Of a stretch of DNA of 49,297 bases, positions 16,928-26,033 are shown in pieces. The stretch's first letter is position 1. Each line of letters opens with the position of its first letter. The stretch lies in the NCBI GenBank assembly GCA_003096535.1, contig QEKJ01000019.1:1-49297 (forward strand), in the 5' to 3' direction. The position numbers and the translations under genes are program-made. The notes under the pieces were generated by a model that was not told the origin of the DNA, did not search any database, and saw only the letters and a list, made by a program, of their open reading frames with translations. This stretch comes from Agathobaculum butyriciproducens. Lineage in GTDB: Bacteria > Bacillota > Clostridia > Oscillospirales > Butyricicoccaceae.

Positions 16928-17050
16928 AGAGCGGTCAGCTGCTCGAGCTACTCCTCCGTCCAGCAGAAGTAAAGACGCTTGCTCGGCTTGATGCCGCAGC
17001 TGTGCTTCCCGACTGCAGCCAGATTGGCTGCGAAATTGTTGTTTTACATT
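16928..17050 (-). pseudogene. Remnant of an unrecognised mobile-element gene
   Basis: After an AGAAAGAAG ribosome-like site, an ATG at about 17050 is followed at once by TAA and then by NNNFAANLAAVGKHSCG and KPSKRLYFCWTEE, a TAG, and LEQLTALWD, where it joins the DUF2815 fragment. Two in-frame stops and the join by deletion show it is dead. I do not recognise the family. Confidence 0.45.
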
Positions 17051-17071
17051 GAATCTTCTTTCTTGTGTATT

Positions 17072-17320
17072 TTATCGTACAATGCCAATACGCCGCTTGA
17101 CGATGTCGGTCGCAACGTCGCCAAGATAGTACATCACGCGATGCTCGCCGGACACTCTCGGTGCGCCGATTATGCGCTTGGCTTTGTGCTTGTCAGTAAA
17201 ACCGTAGATTTTTGCGACTTGCTCCAGTGTCAGCAATACCATGTTCGAATACATCCGCATCAGGTCGTTCTTGCCCCCCTGACGGAGTTCCTGATAGGTT
17301 CAGGCGTTTATGTTTTACAC
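17072..17320 (-). pseudogene. Small helix-turn-helix phage/ICE gene, damaged start
   Basis: A strong AAGGAGG (about 17326-17320) is followed by ATAAACGCCTGA, where an ATG start seems mutated to ATA and a TGA stands in frame. The frame then runs TYQELRQGGKNDLMRMYSNM and continues with LLTLEQVAKIYGFTDKHKAK to EHRVMYYLGDVATDIVKRR. The LTLEQVAKIYG region resembles a MerR/excisionase-like helix-turn-helix. An internal ATG at 17260 could still give 62 residues. It is divergent from the S24 repressor remnant, as in many small prophages and ICEs. Confidence 0.5.
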
Positions 17321-17409
17321 CTCCTTGTGTGATTTATAATCACGCAGGTGGTACACTAATTACAACCAATCGAATGTTTGATGTAAAGTAAGGGTGTTTG
17401 TTCTGACAT

Positions 17410-17769
17410 TAGGAGAAAGAATCAAAAGAGAAAATGGTCGAAGTTCCCGACACCTATCTCAAGGGCCGCAAGCCGGAGGATTTCTGCGCTATGCATGTCC
17501 GCGGTGGCAGTATGTATCCTGATTTCCGTAATGGTGATATCGTGCTGGTGCTCAAGCAGAACACCAGGGAACCACAGCGGCGAGATCGGAGTCATCAGCT
17601 ATGGCGATGACGAAATGACCATCAAACGCATCAACTATGTTCAGAGCTAGGATTGGCTAGAGCTTGTGCCCCTGAAACCCGTCTCACCCGCCCAGACGGA
17701 TCGAGGGCACCGACCCGGAAAGATGCCGTATTATCGGTATCCCGCGCGTACTGATACGCGAGTTCTAAA
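17410..17769 (+). pseudogene. Broken LexA/S24-type phage or ICE repressor
   Basis: The sequence begins with LTLGERIKRENG, the usual start of an XRE helix-turn-helix domain, but about 60 residues of that domain are missing. It jumps to VEVPDTYLKGRKPEDFCAMH, then VRGGSMYPDFRNGDIVLVLK, the S24 peptidase catalytic-Ser region (GGSMYPDF). A frameshift near 17565 is followed by GEIGVISYGDDEMTIKRINY, a TAG at 17648, and an ending in IIGIPRVLIREF. Such repressors hold integrated elements silent; this one cannot work. Confidence 0.75.
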
Positions 17770-17839
17770 TATAAAAATTACGCCCACCGGCTGCAACCGA
17801 TGAGCGTTAGCGAGTGCATTCTACCCTCTTATTTTACAA

Positions 17840-18354
17840 CCAAAGATGTTTTACAATAAAAACAAACACATCAGACGGATGTTTCCGCAAAACGTTTACC
17901 TATAATGGCAAGCGGTACTCCGTCCGGGTAAAGACCGCGCGCGATCTCTGGCACAAGGTCGAGGAAAAGAGTAGCGGCTATCTTTTTACGCAGCCGACTA
18001 CCGGCAGACCGCACACCGAAACGTCCATGAAGCAGATGTGGCGCTCGTTCAAGCAGGCACTTGATCTCGATATGGGCGCACAGATGGCCAGCGGCGCAAT
18101 CGACCCGGAAACGTCGTTGTGGCTGATGATCTCACGCCGTACTGCCTGCGGCATACATACGCGACTGATTTGCAGTCCGCCGACGTGCCGATCAACGTTG
18201 CAAAGGACTTTCTGGGCACAAGTCGATTGCCATGACGTCGCATATTTATACGCACCTCTCCGATGAAGCGTTCACGAACGCCTCGTTAAAGGTGCTCAGT
18301 TTTGCGACCGAGAGCAGGAAGAAAACGCAGAAAAAAGTCGTCTCTATCCATTGA
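17840..18354 (+). pseudogene. Tyrosine recombinase (phage/ICE integrase), internally deleted and frameshifted
   Basis: The first part (RKTFTYNGKRYSVRVKTARD) is an integrase arm-binding domain. It joins directly to the end of the catalytic domain: YLFTQPTTGRPHT, a frameshift near 18115, then ADDLTPYCLRHTYATDLQSA with the HxxR-like LRHTYATD motif, another shift near 18220 and MTSHIYTHLSDEAF with the final Tyr region. The first catalytic Arg and much of the core are absent. With the neighbouring repressor it marks a decayed integrated element whose far end is lost. No att repeat is visible in the flanking tRNA genes. Confidence 0.75.
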
Positions 18355-18478
18355 TTTTTGCTCCCACACTTAGTCCCACATCCTGCACCCGTAAAAACCC
18401 CAAAAAAACCGCATTCACACAAAAACAAAAAAAGCGCCGCTTCCCTTGCGACACTGTAAAAAATTCAAATAAACAGAG

Positions 18479-18512
18479 AAAAAGCTCCCAAACCACAATG
18501 TTTAGGAGCTTT
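18479..18512 (-). terminator. Terminator of tRNA-Val
   Basis: On the minus strand AAAAGCTCCTAAAC and GTTTGGGAGCTTTTT pair around a 6-nt loop, just after the tRNA 3' end. Confidence 0.88.
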
Positions 18513-18517
18513 TCGTT

Positions 18518-18593
18518 TGGTGGAAGTTACAGGGCTCGAACCTGTGACCCTCTGCTTGTAAGGCAGATGCTCTCCCAGCTGAGCTAAACTTCC
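18518..18593 (-). tRNA. tRNA-Val(TAC)
   Basis: A 76-nt cloverleaf on the minus strand. Acceptor GGAAGTT pairs with AACTTCC; D-arm GCTC/GAGC; anticodon stem CTGC.../...GCAG with loop CTTACAA (anticodon TAC); T-loop TTCGAGC; encoded CCA. It reads GTA and related valine codons. Its 3' end faces the decayed integrated element. Confidence 0.95.
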
Positions 18594-18630
18594 ATCGGGT
18601 CGTTGTCGTCTCATCCCTGACGACTTGTTT

Positions 18631-18659
18631 AGTATATAACAGAATTACGAATCTGTCAA
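18631..18659 (-). promoter_or_regulatory. Sigma-A promoter of tRNA-Val
   Basis: TTGACA (18659-18654), a 17-nt spacer and TATACT (18636-18631). Confidence 0.8.
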
Positions 18660-18746
18660 CACATTTTCTGAAAAAATTCCAAAAAATTTTTAGACCCGAA
18701 AATTTACGCCGCGCACAGCGTTCTCCGACATGCGCGGCGTAATGTA

Positions 18747-21700
18747 TTATCGTTCCATCTTTTCACAGAACCTCATCAGCATTGCCGCGACCTGTGCGCG
18801 GGTGGCATTCCCATGTGGATTCAGTCTGCCGTGTGAACCGTTGACGATTCCGTTCGCTGCCGCCCATCGCATAGCATCGACCGCGTAGGCGCTGACGGTA
18901 TCTGCGTCTGCAAAGGCATCCAGTGTGCCGCTGGCTTCAGGGACATCCGCATAGCGGTACAGCATGGTGACGAGCTGCTCTCGTGTAATGCCGGCCTCCG
19001 GCGCGCGGCCATCCGAAATGCCTGCCGACTGCGCCCACGCCATGCCCTTCTCGTACCAGTTTGCACCGCCGGTCGTATCCGCACCCGCGTACCGTGCGAG
19101 AATCGTCATCAGCATACCGCGCGTGGTCGTGCCATCCGGCGAGAACGCATCCGTACCTGTGCCGCTCATCAGACCCTTTTCCACAACACAGCGTACGGCA
19201 TCGGCGTACCACTCGGTTGGCTTGACGTCATCGAAGCTCACATTTTGAGCAGGCTGTCTCTCGAAAATAGGTGTAAGCGTGACATTGCACGCAGGCATGA
19301 CGAATGTAAACCGACCGTCCTTCTCCGTCACTGCGACCGGCTTGCCGCTCTGGTCGGTAACCGCGATTGTTTTGAGCGCATAGCCTTCCTTTGGCACAGC
19401 TTTAATCATCACTGTGCTGCCTTTGGCTGCGTTTTTCGGTGTGATTGAGACCTCGCCGTGCTCGCTCTTAGCCGCAGTCACCGCACCGGTCGGCGTGCGG
19501 ACCGGACCGCCGCCGCCACTGCCGCTCGTTCCGCCACTCTGCTGAGCAGTGAACACCGGTGCTGCAGTCTGCGTGCCGTTCAGTTTAGTAAGTGCTTCCT
19601 CCGTCAGCGTCGTGTACGTTTTATCACCGATTTTCCACCCGTCAAACGTGTATCCGCGCTTACTATCGGTCGGAAACGCCGTTCCGATATCTCCCGCGCC
19701 GTAAACGTTGGTCTGCGCACTGCTGTCCGCAAACACGAACGTGATCTCCGCGCGGCGCATATCCACTGCGGAACGGTCGATCGTGTACGTCACGCCATGG
19801 ATGGTCAGCGTATCGCCCGCGGCCACGGCATCCGGCGCAGAAACCGTGATCGGCTCGGTCGCAAAGCCGGTCAGTCGAATCGTCAGGCCGTCGATTACGG
19901 CAGTAACGGTACTCGGCGTGACAGTTGCCGTCTCGAGCGCCTTCTTGATCTGAAACGAGAAGGTTTGTGCCTCGGGCAGCACATAGTTGCCCGCCTTTCC
20001 GCCTGCCAGAGCGACCGCACGTGCGGTGTACTCCCCGATTTCGGTCCGGCTGCCGTCCTCGATTATGACAGTAAGCGCATCTCCGTTCACCGCGCCAATC
20101 GCTTCTGCCGTGACCGATTTCGGCGTACTATCATAATAGAAAATACTCTCGCTGTTCCATTTTATCTCAACAGGCTTCGGCTGTACGGTCAACACGCCGT
20201 TTTCGTATGTAATTTTGTAATTTTCAGCTTGTGCATTCATCGGGATAATCGTGTAAGTTCCAATATCGCTAAACTGCGCATAGTCAAACGCATAGTGCAG
20301 ACCCGAAAGCACAGTTTCGTTCTCATTATTCACGAATCCGTTGATTTCCACACCATTATCACTTAACGTTTCCCCATAGGTTATGGTTTTATCCTTGGCA
20401 CGAATACACAGCGGCGCTTTTTCAATATGAAACCGAACCGCTTGCGAGGTTGCGGAAGCCGTGCTGCTCGTTTCCGATGCATACGCTTCCACCCAGTAAG
20501 TTCCAGCGTTGATCGGCGCACCATCCAGCTGATTGCTCTTTGCACCGTTGCTGTCGGCGTAGTAGCGATATGTCGGCGCGGACGTGCCCGAGCAGGTCAG
20601 ATTGCTCTCGCTGTACGGCAGACCGGTATAGACTGCATCCTTCGCGCTTACAATAAGTTCGACCGCTTTCGGCAGGATTTTACCCTTTACAGTGCAGTTT
20701 TCGTCCTCTAACGTGTAATTTTTATTCGTAAGTGTAACTGTAACCGTCACGTCCCACTCGCCAGCTTCGGCAGATGCGTACCGTGTTGAGAGCGTGTAAT
20801 CCGTGCCCTCGCTCAGTGCCGCGCCTTCCGGAAGATTGCTGAACGCCAAACCGCTAATCCGTGCATCATCATCGCGTCCGTTGCATGTCTTGTCCGCGAC
20901 TTTCAGCGCTGTTGTATCCAAGGAAATCGTGCGCTTATTGATTGTAAAACTGCCGACATTCACCCGTTCGACCGCAGAAAAGTTATCACTCGATGCAATC
21001 CCGACCGCCACGTTGTAAGTTCCGGCACGAACCGGCAAAGCTGTGCTGTCGTTGTACCAAACTGTGACCTCGCCAACGCCTGTTCTCGTCCACACCGACG
21101 CCTCACACGGCTTGCCGTCGTAGGTCGAATCAACAGGCAATGCAATCTTGTAATCGGTGTCCTTTTCGGGTGTTTTCGGTGTGATTTGGAATGTTTTCTC
21201 AACTTTTCCGGTATAATTTTCCTTGCCGGTAATTGTCACCGTTCCTGCACCGCAGTCTCTGTTATTGGTGTAAGAAAGTTCGTAATCTACGTTGATTTTC
21301 AACGTTTTATTGTCTATTGCGATGATTGGCTTGGGATTATGCTCGACTCCGTCATACACATACTCGGTCTGCTTCATATCAATCTGCGCGTCTGCAATAT
21401 CCCGCGGAGTAACTTTCAGCGTGCCATTGGCATAGCTGATTGCGTAATTTTTCGTCTTATCTGTACCGTTTCCGCATATTTTTGCATTATGTGGTACATT
21501 TTCTGCATTTCCTGCATTCGTCTGCGTGCCGGAAACCTTCACCTCGATGATTTTGTCGCCGGGCACCAGTTTGCCTGCTGTGTATCCATCTTTCACCAGA
21601 GGTTCGCCATCGTACACTTTCTCTGCACTTTCCGCCGTAATTGTCAGCGGTTTCGGCTGAATTTCTGCAGAAAACTCCTCGCTTTCCACAGTGTACTTGC

Positions 21701-22391
21701 TGTCTTCCGACATAAATTTGAGCCGATATTTGTCCCCGACATTCGGGACGGTTTCACCGTTTACGACCTCGAATGTGCCGGAAAGTTCGGTGCCGTTCAG
21801 CGTTGCACTGCAACCGGAAACATCAACCATTTCATTCCAGGTCTGGCCGTATGTGCCGGTGGCCACTGCAGACCAGTTAATAACCGGGGTTTTCTCTGTG
21901 TTTTCTTCGGCTGAGCACAAAACGATGTCAAGTTTCTCAGGTGTAATCTTCATACATGAAGCCGTCAAGTGATAGACAGCTCCTGATTTTGCAAATCTTG
22001 TGACGTACATAAACCATTGACCGCCTTCTGTCCTGAAAGAAACTCCATCCAGTCCGTCAGACGAAACCGCAGTTCCATCCGCAGTATTCAGTTCAATATC
22101 ACAAGACGCCTCTGAATTGACCGTTTTATCCTCAAAAAGCGCATCTGCCGTATAAGTATCCCGACATGGCTCATCATTAGTTGGAATCGAAACAGTAATC
22201 GACTTTTCAACTACAGGTGTACCATTTCGATTGATTCGGATTGATGTAGTTGGTTGAGCCTTTCTACATATCCGTTCCGGATAAACCGCATTCTGATAAG
22301 TGCCGTCGGCCGCTCCCGCAGGAACGACTACCATGCCGAGCGCCATCGAGAGCGCCAAGACCACCGAAAATGCCGTTTTAAGACGTTTCAC
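18747..22391 (-). CDS. Large secreted MBG/SLH-domain surface protein
   Basis: A 1214-residue exported protein. A signal peptide (KRLKTAFSVVLALSMALGM, cut near PAGAADG) is followed by MBG-type beta-sandwich repeats that alternate short phrases such as KVYDGEPL, YVYDGVEHNPKP and YENGVLTVQPKP across roughly residues 240-860. Next comes an InlB/Flg_new-like RGYTFDGWKIG segment, a Ser/Gly-rich linker and a bacterial repeat-like domain. Three SLH repeats (about 1053-1214; FDDVKPTEWYADAV, ITREQLVTMLYRY, NATRAQVAAMLMRF) should anchor it to the cell wall. The frame is open 29 codons further, but AGGAGG before the GTG at 22391 and the signal peptide decide the start. Adhesin or binding function is inferred. 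Confidence 0.88.
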   Translation of the reverse strand: MKRLKTAFSVVLALSMALGMVVVPAGAADGTYQNAVYPERICRKAQPTTSIRINRNGTPVVEKSITVSIPTNDEPCRDTYTADALFEDKTVNSEASCDIELNTADGTAVSSDGLDGVSFRTEGGQWFMYVTRFAKSGAVYHLTASCMKITPEKLDIVLCSAEENTEKTPVINWSAVATGTYGQTWNEMVDVSGCSATLNGTELSGTFEVVNGETVPNVGDKYRLKFMSEDSKYTVESEEFSAEIQPKPLTITAESAEKVYDGEPLVKDGYTAGKLVPGDKIIEVKVSGTQTNAGNAENVPHNAKICGNGTDKTKNYAISYANGTLKVTPRDIADAQIDMKQTEYVYDGVEHNPKPIIAIDNKTLKINVDYELSYTNNRDCGAGTVTITGKENYTGKVEKTFQITPKTPEKDTDYKIALPVDSTYDGKPCEASVWTRTGVGEVTVWYNDSTALPVRAGTYNVAVGIASSDNFSAVERVNVGSFTINKRTISLDTTALKVADKTCNGRDDDARISGLAFSNLPEGAALSEGTDYTLSTRYASAEAGEWDVTVTVTLTNKNYTLEDENCTVKGKILPKAVELIVSAKDAVYTGLPYSESNLTCSGTSAPTYRYYADSNGAKSNQLDGAPINAGTYWVEAYASETSSTASATSQAVRFHIEKAPLCIRAKDKTITYGETLSDNGVEINGFVNNENETVLSGLHYAFDYAQFSDIGTYTIIPMNAQAENYKITYENGVLTVQPKPVEIKWNSESIFYYDSTPKSVTAEAIGAVNGDALTVIIEDGSRTEIGEYTARAVALAGGKAGNYVLPEAQTFSFQIKKALETATVTPSTVTAVIDGLTIRLTGFATEPITVSAPDAVAAGDTLTIHGVTYTIDRSAVDMRRAEITFVFADSSAQTNVYGAGDIGTAFPTDSKRGYTFDGWKIGDKTYTTLTEEALTKLNGTQTAAPVFTAQQSGGTSGSGGGGPVRTPTGAVTAAKSEHGEVSITPKNAAKGSTVMIKAVPKEGYALKTIAVTDQSGKPVAVTEKDGRFTFVMPACNVTLTPIFERQPAQNVSFDDVKPTEWYADAVRCVVEKGLMSGTGTDAFSPDGTTTRGMLMTILARYAGADTTGGANWYEKGMAWAQSAGISDGRAPEAGITREQLVTMLYRYADVPEASGTLDAFADADTVSAYAVDAMRWAAANGIVNGSHGRLNPHGNATRAQVAAMLMRFCEKMER

Positions 22392-22490
22392 GTTTTCCTC
22401 CTGACCCGCAAGCTGGTATTTGACGATTGCGTGCGCTTTGTTCACTGCACTCTGCACAATTTTTCGCAGAGAACACATATATTTTTATTC

Positions 22491-22519
22491 AGCTTACCAT
22501 GAGGTTTCATATGCGTCAA
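22491..22519 (-). promoter_or_regulatory. Probable promoter of the SLH surface-protein gene
   Basis: TTGACG (22519-22514), a 17-nt spacer and TAAGCT (22496-22491), about 100 nt before the GTG. Confidence 0.5.
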
Positions 22520-22950
22520 TGTTTTAATCGACAAAATTCGACATATAATATTCATCATTTTCCATAAAGGCACAGCCAGTCGTTAGTCTGTTTCTTTGTG
22601 TCTACTCCGCTTATACAGTGAGCCTTTCATCGGCAGAATATTCATATTTGCATATTTATGTTATTATCTTAAAAGCGACTACTAATTCTCTATTATGGCA
22701 TTTCCATATATATATTGTCTGATGTTTTTCGTTTAATAACTATACGTTCATTTATCTGTGTTTCGCATAAATATTCTATAAGTGCAAAAAGCTCCGTGAA
22801 GCTTTCCACAGGGCTACGCCGTTGATGAGTAATAATAAGACGAAAAACACGAGCGCTGTATATTAATTTTACCCGACAGTTTAGTTTCTCCATAAATCCA
22901 TGCTATTCTTCCTGATTCATATGATAAGGTACAATAAGTTGCGCAAATTG
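22520..22950. other. AT-rich gene-free stretch
   Basis: About 430 bases of clearly AT-richer sequence than the surroundings (many TATTCATA and ATATATA runs) between the surface-protein promoter and the dead transposase. I find no convincing ORF, RNA or repeat here. The base composition fits imported DNA or decayed transposon flanks. Confidence 0.4.
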
Positions 22951-22952
22951 AA

Positions 22953-23946
22953 AACCTCACCACGACCTCCGGTAATGTCACGCTCCACATGACGCGGCTC
23001 AAGGGCGTGTCCTTCGAGACAGCCATCATCGAACGGTATCGCTGCCGGGAGAGCAGCGTGGAGGAAGCGCTCATCGAGATGTATCTGGCAGGCGTTTCCG
23101 TGCGCCGTGTGGAGGACATCACCGAGGCGTTGTGGGGCAGCAAGGTTTCGCCCGCTACCATCAGCGAGCTGAACAAGAAATCCTATGTCCACATCGAGGC
23201 CTGGCGGAACCGTCCGTTACAGGGCGGACGCCATCCATACGTCTACGTGGACGGTATCTACCTGCGCTACCACTGAGGCGGAGAGTACGAAAATGTAGCT
23301 ATTCTGGTGGCAATCGCCGTGAATGAGGATGGTTTCCGTGAGGTTTTGGGAGCTGTCGAGGAAATGAAGGAGGCCAAGGCCAGCTGGGTCAGCTTCTTCC
23401 AATGGCTCCGCGGCCGCGGTCTGGACGGCGTGAAGCTCATCGTCGGCGACAAGTGCATGGGGATGGTGGAGGCCGTGGGCGAGGTGTTCCCGGACGCCAA
23501 ATACCAGCGCTGCACGGTGCATTTCTATCGCAATGTTTTCTCTGTTGTACCTAAATCCAAGGTCAAAATTGTAGCAAAAATGCTCAAGGCGATCCAGCCA
23601 AAAGACGCCCCGCGACAAGGCTAAAGCGGTCGTTGCCGGACTGCGCGCCATGAAGCTAAAGGAGGCTGCCAAGAAGGTCGAGGACGGCATTGAGGAAACT
23701 CTGATCTACTGCGATTTTCCCAGCGAGCATTGGACTCGCATCCATACCAACAACGTGATTGAGCAGCTGAATCGTGAAATCCGCCGGCGTACCCGTGTGG
23801 TGGGAACATTTCCTGACGGCAACTCTGCTCTGATACTGGTCTGTGCCCGGCTTCGCCATGTGGCGGGCACGCAGTGGGGCAGCAAAAAATATATGAACAT
23901 GAAGCACTTGGAGACGGCGCTGGACGACGCCTTTATTGCCGGTTGA
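22953..23946 (+). pseudogene. IS256-family (Mutator-type) transposase, truncated and broken
   Basis: The three pieces read as one transposase: LKGVSFETAIIERYRCRESS up to VYVDGIYLRYH, a TGA at 23275-23277 where the family has Trp, then GGEYENVAILVAIAVNEDGF to CTVHFYRNVFSVVPKSK, a frameshift near 23605, and HTNNVIEQLNREIRRRTRVV to the end. DDE residues can be placed in VDG, VGDKCMGM and the E of NVIEQLNRE. About 70-80 N-terminal residues are missing. The downstream GCGCATAA...CTTGACGGGACC (about 23979-23999) resembles an IS256-type end. It cannot transpose by itself. Confidence 0.85.
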
Positions 23947-24117
23947 CTTCATTCAGCCGGAGCCTGCAAATAATTTTGCGCATAAATCTTGACGGGACCG
24001 AATCTATTAGATGCACGCATGTGATATAATCTTGGCCACGCATTTTGTCAATTCATATACAGATCTTTGTCGAAATCATAGATGCTACCGCACTGTTTCC
24101 GATTATTGAACAAAAAA

Positions 24118-24142
24118 GTGCTCTCCGTTTGATGGAGAGCAC
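24118..24142 (-). terminator. Terminator of ribU
   Basis: A perfect 9-bp stem GTGCTCTCC (24118-24126 with 24134-24142) is followed on the minus strand by six T. Confidence 0.9.
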
Positions 24143-24155
24143 CTTCGCTTTTCAC

Positions 24156-24767
24156 TTATCCGACACGCTGTCTGGAGTGGTGCAGTTCGATCTGCTTGGA
24201 CTTGATGAACACGCTCAGCTTCTTGTAGGCGAGCATGGTAATCGCAGTCAGGATTGCGCCTTTGATGAGATTGAACGGCAGAACGCCAAGCAGCAGATAG
24301 CCCTGCATGCCGGTCACATACGGGTTGATAGCATTGCACGCATCAAAGATAGCCTGCAACGGCATAACCTGCGAATAAAACGGAATGATAAGGAAATAGT
24401 TGGTCAGCATGCCGACACAGGCCATAGCGACCGATCCGGCTGCACAGCCGAGGACAGCCATCTTGCGGCTCTTGTGTCCGCGGTACAGCAACACGGCGAT
24501 AACAACGAGCGTGGAAAGCATCAGGAAATCTGCGACCTCACCGGAGCCGCCGGTCTGGGTCTGGGTCAGATGAATAATGTCCTTGATGCCGATCATTGTA
24601 ATCGCCGGAGCGATGCCGAAGATAAACGCGCCGATGAGCACGACCGCGCCGGACAGATCCACCTTGAGAAACGGCGGCATGAACGGAATCGGAAACTCAA
24701 AGTACATCAGTACGGTTGCGATAGCCGCAAAAATTGCGGTGTAGGTGATTTTGCTGGTTTTTGTCAT
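24156..24767 (-). CDS. ribU: RibU-type ECF transporter substrate-binding (S) component for riboflavin
   Basis: A 203-residue integral membrane protein with about six helices. The N-terminal TAIFAAIATVLMYFEFPIPF followed by LKVDLSG is the signature of RibU S components. It binds riboflavin outside and delivers it with the shared EcfA/A'/T module, which is not in the window. An FMN riboswitch with its own terminator precedes it, which fixes the substrate with good confidence. The gene stands alone. Confidence 0.93.
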   Translation of the reverse strand: MTKTSKITYTAIFAAIATVLMYFEFPIPFMPPFLKVDLSGAVVLIGAFIFGIAPAITMIGIKDIIHLTQTQTGGSGEVADFLMLSTLVVIAVLLYRGHKSRKMAVLGCAAGSVAMACVGMLTNYFLIIPFYSQVMPLQAIFDACNAINPYVTGMQGYLLLGVLPFNLIKGAILTAITMLAYKKLSVFIKSKQIELHHSRQRVG

Positions 24768-24814
24768 TGCTGTTTTTTCTCCCTTTCAGGAGTCCTGTTC
24801 CATAAATAAAACAA

Positions 24815-24836
24815 GCCCCCGGATTGCTCCAGAGGC
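24815..24836 (-). terminator. Riboswitch-controlled terminator upstream of ribU
   Basis: GCCTCTGGA-GCAA-TCCGGGGGC forms a 9-bp stem (with G-U pairs) followed by TTGTTTTATTT on the minus strand, between the FMN aptamer and ribU. FMN binding would favour it. Confidence 0.8.
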
Positions 24837-24857
24837 ATACAGACGTAGCGATAGGTA

Positions 24858-24986
24858 CATCTGTTTCTCTCATCCGGACTATAACCGTCGGTTGGGATTC
24901 TAACCCATCATGCCTTGCGGCTCGCAGACTATCAGACTCGAAGCCTGTATACTGCCGGTGGAGACTTTCACTCCGCCCTGAAACAG
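24858..24986 (-). ncRNA. FMN riboswitch (RFN element)
   Basis: On the minus strand the conserved blocks occur in order: TTCAGGGCGGAGTGAAAG, CCACCGGCAGTA, a variable arm, CTGCGAGCCG, GATGGGTTAGAATCCC, ACCGACGGTTATAGTCCGGA and TGAGAGAA. This is the six-stem FMN aptamer. It sits between a consensus promoter and a terminator ahead of ribU, so FMN should switch off riboflavin uptake by early termination. Confidence 0.96.
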
Positions 24987-25006
24987 AACTGATTTATTAT
25001 ACTGCT

Positions 25007-25035
25007 ATTATAGTCTCCGGTAAGGGATTTGTCAA
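25007..25035 (-). promoter_or_regulatory. Consensus sigma-A promoter of ribU
   Basis: TTGACA (25035-25030), a 17-nt spacer and TATAAT (25012-25007). Confidence 0.88.
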
Positions 25036-25055
25036 CACTTCAGCAAGAAAAACAT

Positions 25056-25086
25056 AAAGCCGCCTTTCCTTGCGAAAAGCGGCTTT
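25056..25086 (-). terminator. Terminator of the arginine operon
   Basis: An 8-bp stem AAAGCCGC (25056-25063 with 25079-25086), with inner pairs, lies 10 nt after the argF stop. Confidence 0.8.
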
Positions 25087-25096
25087 TTATCAGAAA

Positions 25097-26011
25097 TCAG
25101 TCTTCCTTGCTGCCCATCAGAGTAACCATAACGGCCTTCTGTGCGTGCAGGCGGTTTTCTGCTTCATCGAAAATTTCGTTTGCGTGCTCCTCGAACACCT
25201 TGGTGGTGATCTCCTGCTCACGGTAGGCAGGCAGGCAGTGCTGCACCATGCAGCCCGGCTTTGCAGCAGCCAGCAGCTCATCATTGACCTGATAGCCCTG
25301 GAATGCCTTCATGCGGACTTCCTTCTCGGCTTCCTGACCCATGGACGCCCATGTATCAGTGATAACAACGTCTGCGTTCTCAGCAGCCTTCATCGGGTCA
25401 TCAGTGATGAAGAAGTTCGGGTTCGGCTCTGCGAATGCCATAACCTCAGCGTCCGGACGGTAGTCCGCCGGCGTTGCGATGGAAACCTTCATGCCGGTCT
25501 TGAGGCCGCCGACGATCAGCGAGTTTGCCATGTTGTTGCCGTCGCCAATGTAGCACATCTTGAGCCCCTCAAGAACGGCAAACTTCTCACGGATGGTCAT
25601 GAGGTCTGCCAGAACCTGACACGGATGGCAGAAGTCAGTCAGACCGTTGATGATCGGAATAGAGCCGTAGTTTGCCAGATCCTCTACTTCCTTCTGCTCG
25701 TAGGTGCGGATCATAATGCCGTCCAGATAACGGCTCAGCACACGGGCCGTGTCCTGTACCGGCTCGCCGCGGCCGATCTGAAGGTCGCGATTGGACAGGA
25801 ACAGTGCCTGACCGCCCAGCTGATACATGCCGGTCTCGAAAGAAACACGGGTACGGGTGGAGGACTTCTGGAAGATCATGCCAAGGCTCTTACCTTCCAG
25901 ATGACGATGGGAAATGTTGTGCTTTTTCTCATACTTGAGCTGATCCGCCAGATCGAGCAGACCGATGATCTCTTCAGTGGAGCAGTCAAGCAGCTTCAGT
26001 AAATGCTTCAT
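25097..26011 (-). CDS. argF: Ornithine carbamoyltransferase
   Basis: A 304-residue trimeric enzyme that makes citrulline from ornithine and carbamoyl phosphate. The carbamoyl-phosphate loop STRTR is at residues 50-54, followed by VSFETG; the DFCHPCQVLADL and VQHCLPAYR motifs bind ornithine. Last gene of the leftward arg operon, 106 nt after argD, in a spacer that carries a heptamer-repeat hairpin. Anabolic rather than catabolic role is inferred from the operon. Confidence 0.96.
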   Translation of the reverse strand: MKHLLKLLDCSTEEIIGLLDLADQLKYEKKHNISHRHLEGKSLGMIFQKSSTRTRVSFETGMYQLGGQALFLSNRDLQIGRGEPVQDTARVLSRYLDGIMIRTYEQKEVEDLANYGSIPIINGLTDFCHPCQVLADLMTIREKFAVLEGLKMCYIGDGNNMANSLIVGGLKTGMKVSIATPADYRPDAEVMAFAEPNPNFFITDDPMKAAENADVVITDTWASMGQEAEKEVRMKAFQGYQVNDELLAAAKPGCMVQHCLPAYREQEITTKVFEEHANEIFDEAENRLHAQKAVMVTLMGSKED

Positions 26012-26033
26012 TGTAAAAAACCCCTTTTAATAG

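Noticed and set aside
16054-18593. tRNA-Ala or tRNA-Val as the attachment site of the decayed element
   Set aside because: I looked for a copy of either tRNA 3' end on the other side of the remnant and found none, so no att pair can be claimed.
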